The translations under genes and the position numbers were made by a program. A DNA stretch of 64,000 nucleotides, from NCBI RefSeq assembly GCF_016097555.1, contig NC_054701.1:7862560-7926559 (forward strand), read 5' to 3'. The notes under the pieces are model-generated. The model saw only the letters and a list, made by a program, of their open reading frames with translations. It had not been told where the DNA came from and did not search any database. The stretch is from Gigantopelta aegis (Eukaryota; Mollusca; Gastropoda; Neomphalida; Peltospiridae). Positions 62,997-64,000 of the stretch are shown here, piece after piece; position 1 is the stretch's first letter; the number at the start of each line of letters is the position of its first letter.

Positions 62997-64000
62997 TACT
63001 GAACCGCAAAAGAAACGCGACACGTGTGGCTGAGAAAATATGTTTCAATTTATTAATATCAAAGATAAATTTTGAAAAATCTGATAAAGTCAATTTATTG
63101 GATGCACTTTGACCACAGTCTCTGGGTCGTTTGCCTGTCTTCAGGTAGTGGGGGGATCCAGCACATCGAGATTGTAGGGCGTGACATGTTCAATACCGTG
63201 TATGTCCTCCCTGGGTGTTCAAAACGGCCATACACCGTCGGTACATGGAGTGCACGAGGCGGTTCACAAAAGCCATTGGCACCTGTGCCCACACCCTCAG
63301 GAAAGCTGCCTCCAGTTGCACACGAGTTGTCGGCCGTGGGACCACCTGGTTAAGCCGTCTCTGGATTTCATCCCACAGGTGTTCAATCGGGTTCAAATCA
63401 GGGCTGAGAGCCGGCCACGGCATGGTTCTGATGTGCTGACGCAGGAAGTCCATGGTGATCCTGGCCGTGTGGGGGCGAGCATTATCCTGCTGGAACACGT
63501 GGTTATGGTGACGCGTGAAGAAGGACACTATGTGAGGTGTTAGAATCTGGTCAACGTAGCGCTGCGCTGTGATGCCATTCCCTCTGCCTGCACCAACATT
63601 TTGGAACAAATGGGGCCCAATTCTCTGATTCAGGCCTATAGCACCCCAAACCATGATGCTTTGGCCACCCCACGGGTCTCTCTCCAGGACACATGCGTCT
63701 CTGTAGCGTTCACCCCTCCTACGCCACACCCTCACTCTGCCATCCGAGTTGGAAACGCAGTACCGGCTCTCGTCAGAGAAGACTATCAACCTCCATTGTT
63801 GATGCCGCCAATGTTGGTGCTGTGTAGCCCACTGTAGTCGTGTCTGACGGTGGCGGGCGGTGAGGACAGGTCCTCGAGCGGGACGTCGGCAAAAAGGTTG
63901 TTGGCGGCCAGTCGACGTCGTACCGTGTCGTCACTGATGGGTCGCTGTCCAGTGCCTATGGTCGCGCGAGCTGTCATGCTGGCCGTTCTGAAGCGATCAT
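62997..64000 (-). mobile_element. Tc1/mariner transposon, 3' part
   Basis: The terminal repeat TACTGAACCGCAAAAGAAAC with GCGACACG starts at 62997 after TATA. It resembles the end of the copy at 38260 (TACTGAACTAAAAAAGAAAC). The transposase runs minus and the element continues beyond the window. Confidence 0.85.
63190..63977 (-). pseudogene. Tc1/mariner transposase, one frame break
   Basis: The long frame (63789-63190) has all catalytic parts: IVFSDESRYCVSNSDGRVRV with the first Asp, SIMVWGAIG, VFQQDNARPHTARITMDFLR with the second Asp, PWPALSPDLNPIEHLWDEIQ with the Glu, and a GGHTRY end. By my count 33 residues lie between the second Asp and the Glu; Tc1 has 34. Upstream, TARATIGTGQRPISDDTVRR (from 63977) is in another frame. 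The expected RRPARGPVLTARHRQTRLQW resumes after a one-base loss near 63888. It is otherwise well preserved, so the copy is young. Confidence 0.85.

Noticed and set aside
63181-63543. Plus-strand ORFs over the last kilobase
   Set aside because: They are shadows of the minus-strand transposase.

Overview
This is a window of animal nuclear DNA. It is AT-rich, its one well-resolved host gene is split by many introns, and it is packed with tRNA-derived SINEs, LINE relics, Tc1/mariner copies, small inverted-repeat transposons and minisatellites. The SINE and LINE tail sequences look like those common in molluscs, so a gastropod or similar mollusc is the likeliest source. That taxonomic call is inference. 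I see no bacterial features: no operons, no CRISPR arrays, no rRNA.

Layout. 1-2150: the 3' end of a LINE, then SINE pieces. 2236-3321: a beta-1,3-galactosyltransferase-like (GT31) gene on the + strand with a single coding exon. 3560-5000: a LINE relic (-). 5632-11522: a fossil Ty3/gypsy element of the Gmr1-like kind, with two 1164-bp LTRs about 2% apart. 11523-33100: a gene-poor stretch holding an RNase H-bearing LINE (-), several inverted-repeat elements, a 2-kb foldback-like repeat, relics of Tc1 and of a widespread Cys-rich element protein, and a 9-bp-TSD transposon carrying a RecQ-like helicase fragment.

33118-57685: a complete RRP9 (U3-55K) gene on the + strand. I could place 14 exons whose phases join into a 483-residue WD40 protein of the U3 snoRNP. 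Exon 1 is the only uncertain one. 59369-59577: a probable terminal exon of an unidentified minus-strand gene. 62997-64000: a Tc1/mariner transposon (-) running off the end.

The most striking observation is in RRP9. Tandem arrays sit on its exon-intron junctions again and again. The exon 3 acceptor is duplicated (77 bp). Exon 4 lies between an array of its own polypyrimidine tract (36 bp, about 9 copies) and an array of its own 3' end plus splice donor (50 bp, 10 copies). A 95-bp array starts just after the exon 8 donor. A 48-bp array before exon 10 contains a copy of exon 10 sequence. A 46-bp array ends just before exon 14. Other arrays in the same gene come from mobile-element tails, and two arrays are split by transposons that leave clear target duplications.

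The two recognised host genes do unrelated jobs: Golgi glycan extension, and nucleolar pre-rRNA processing.
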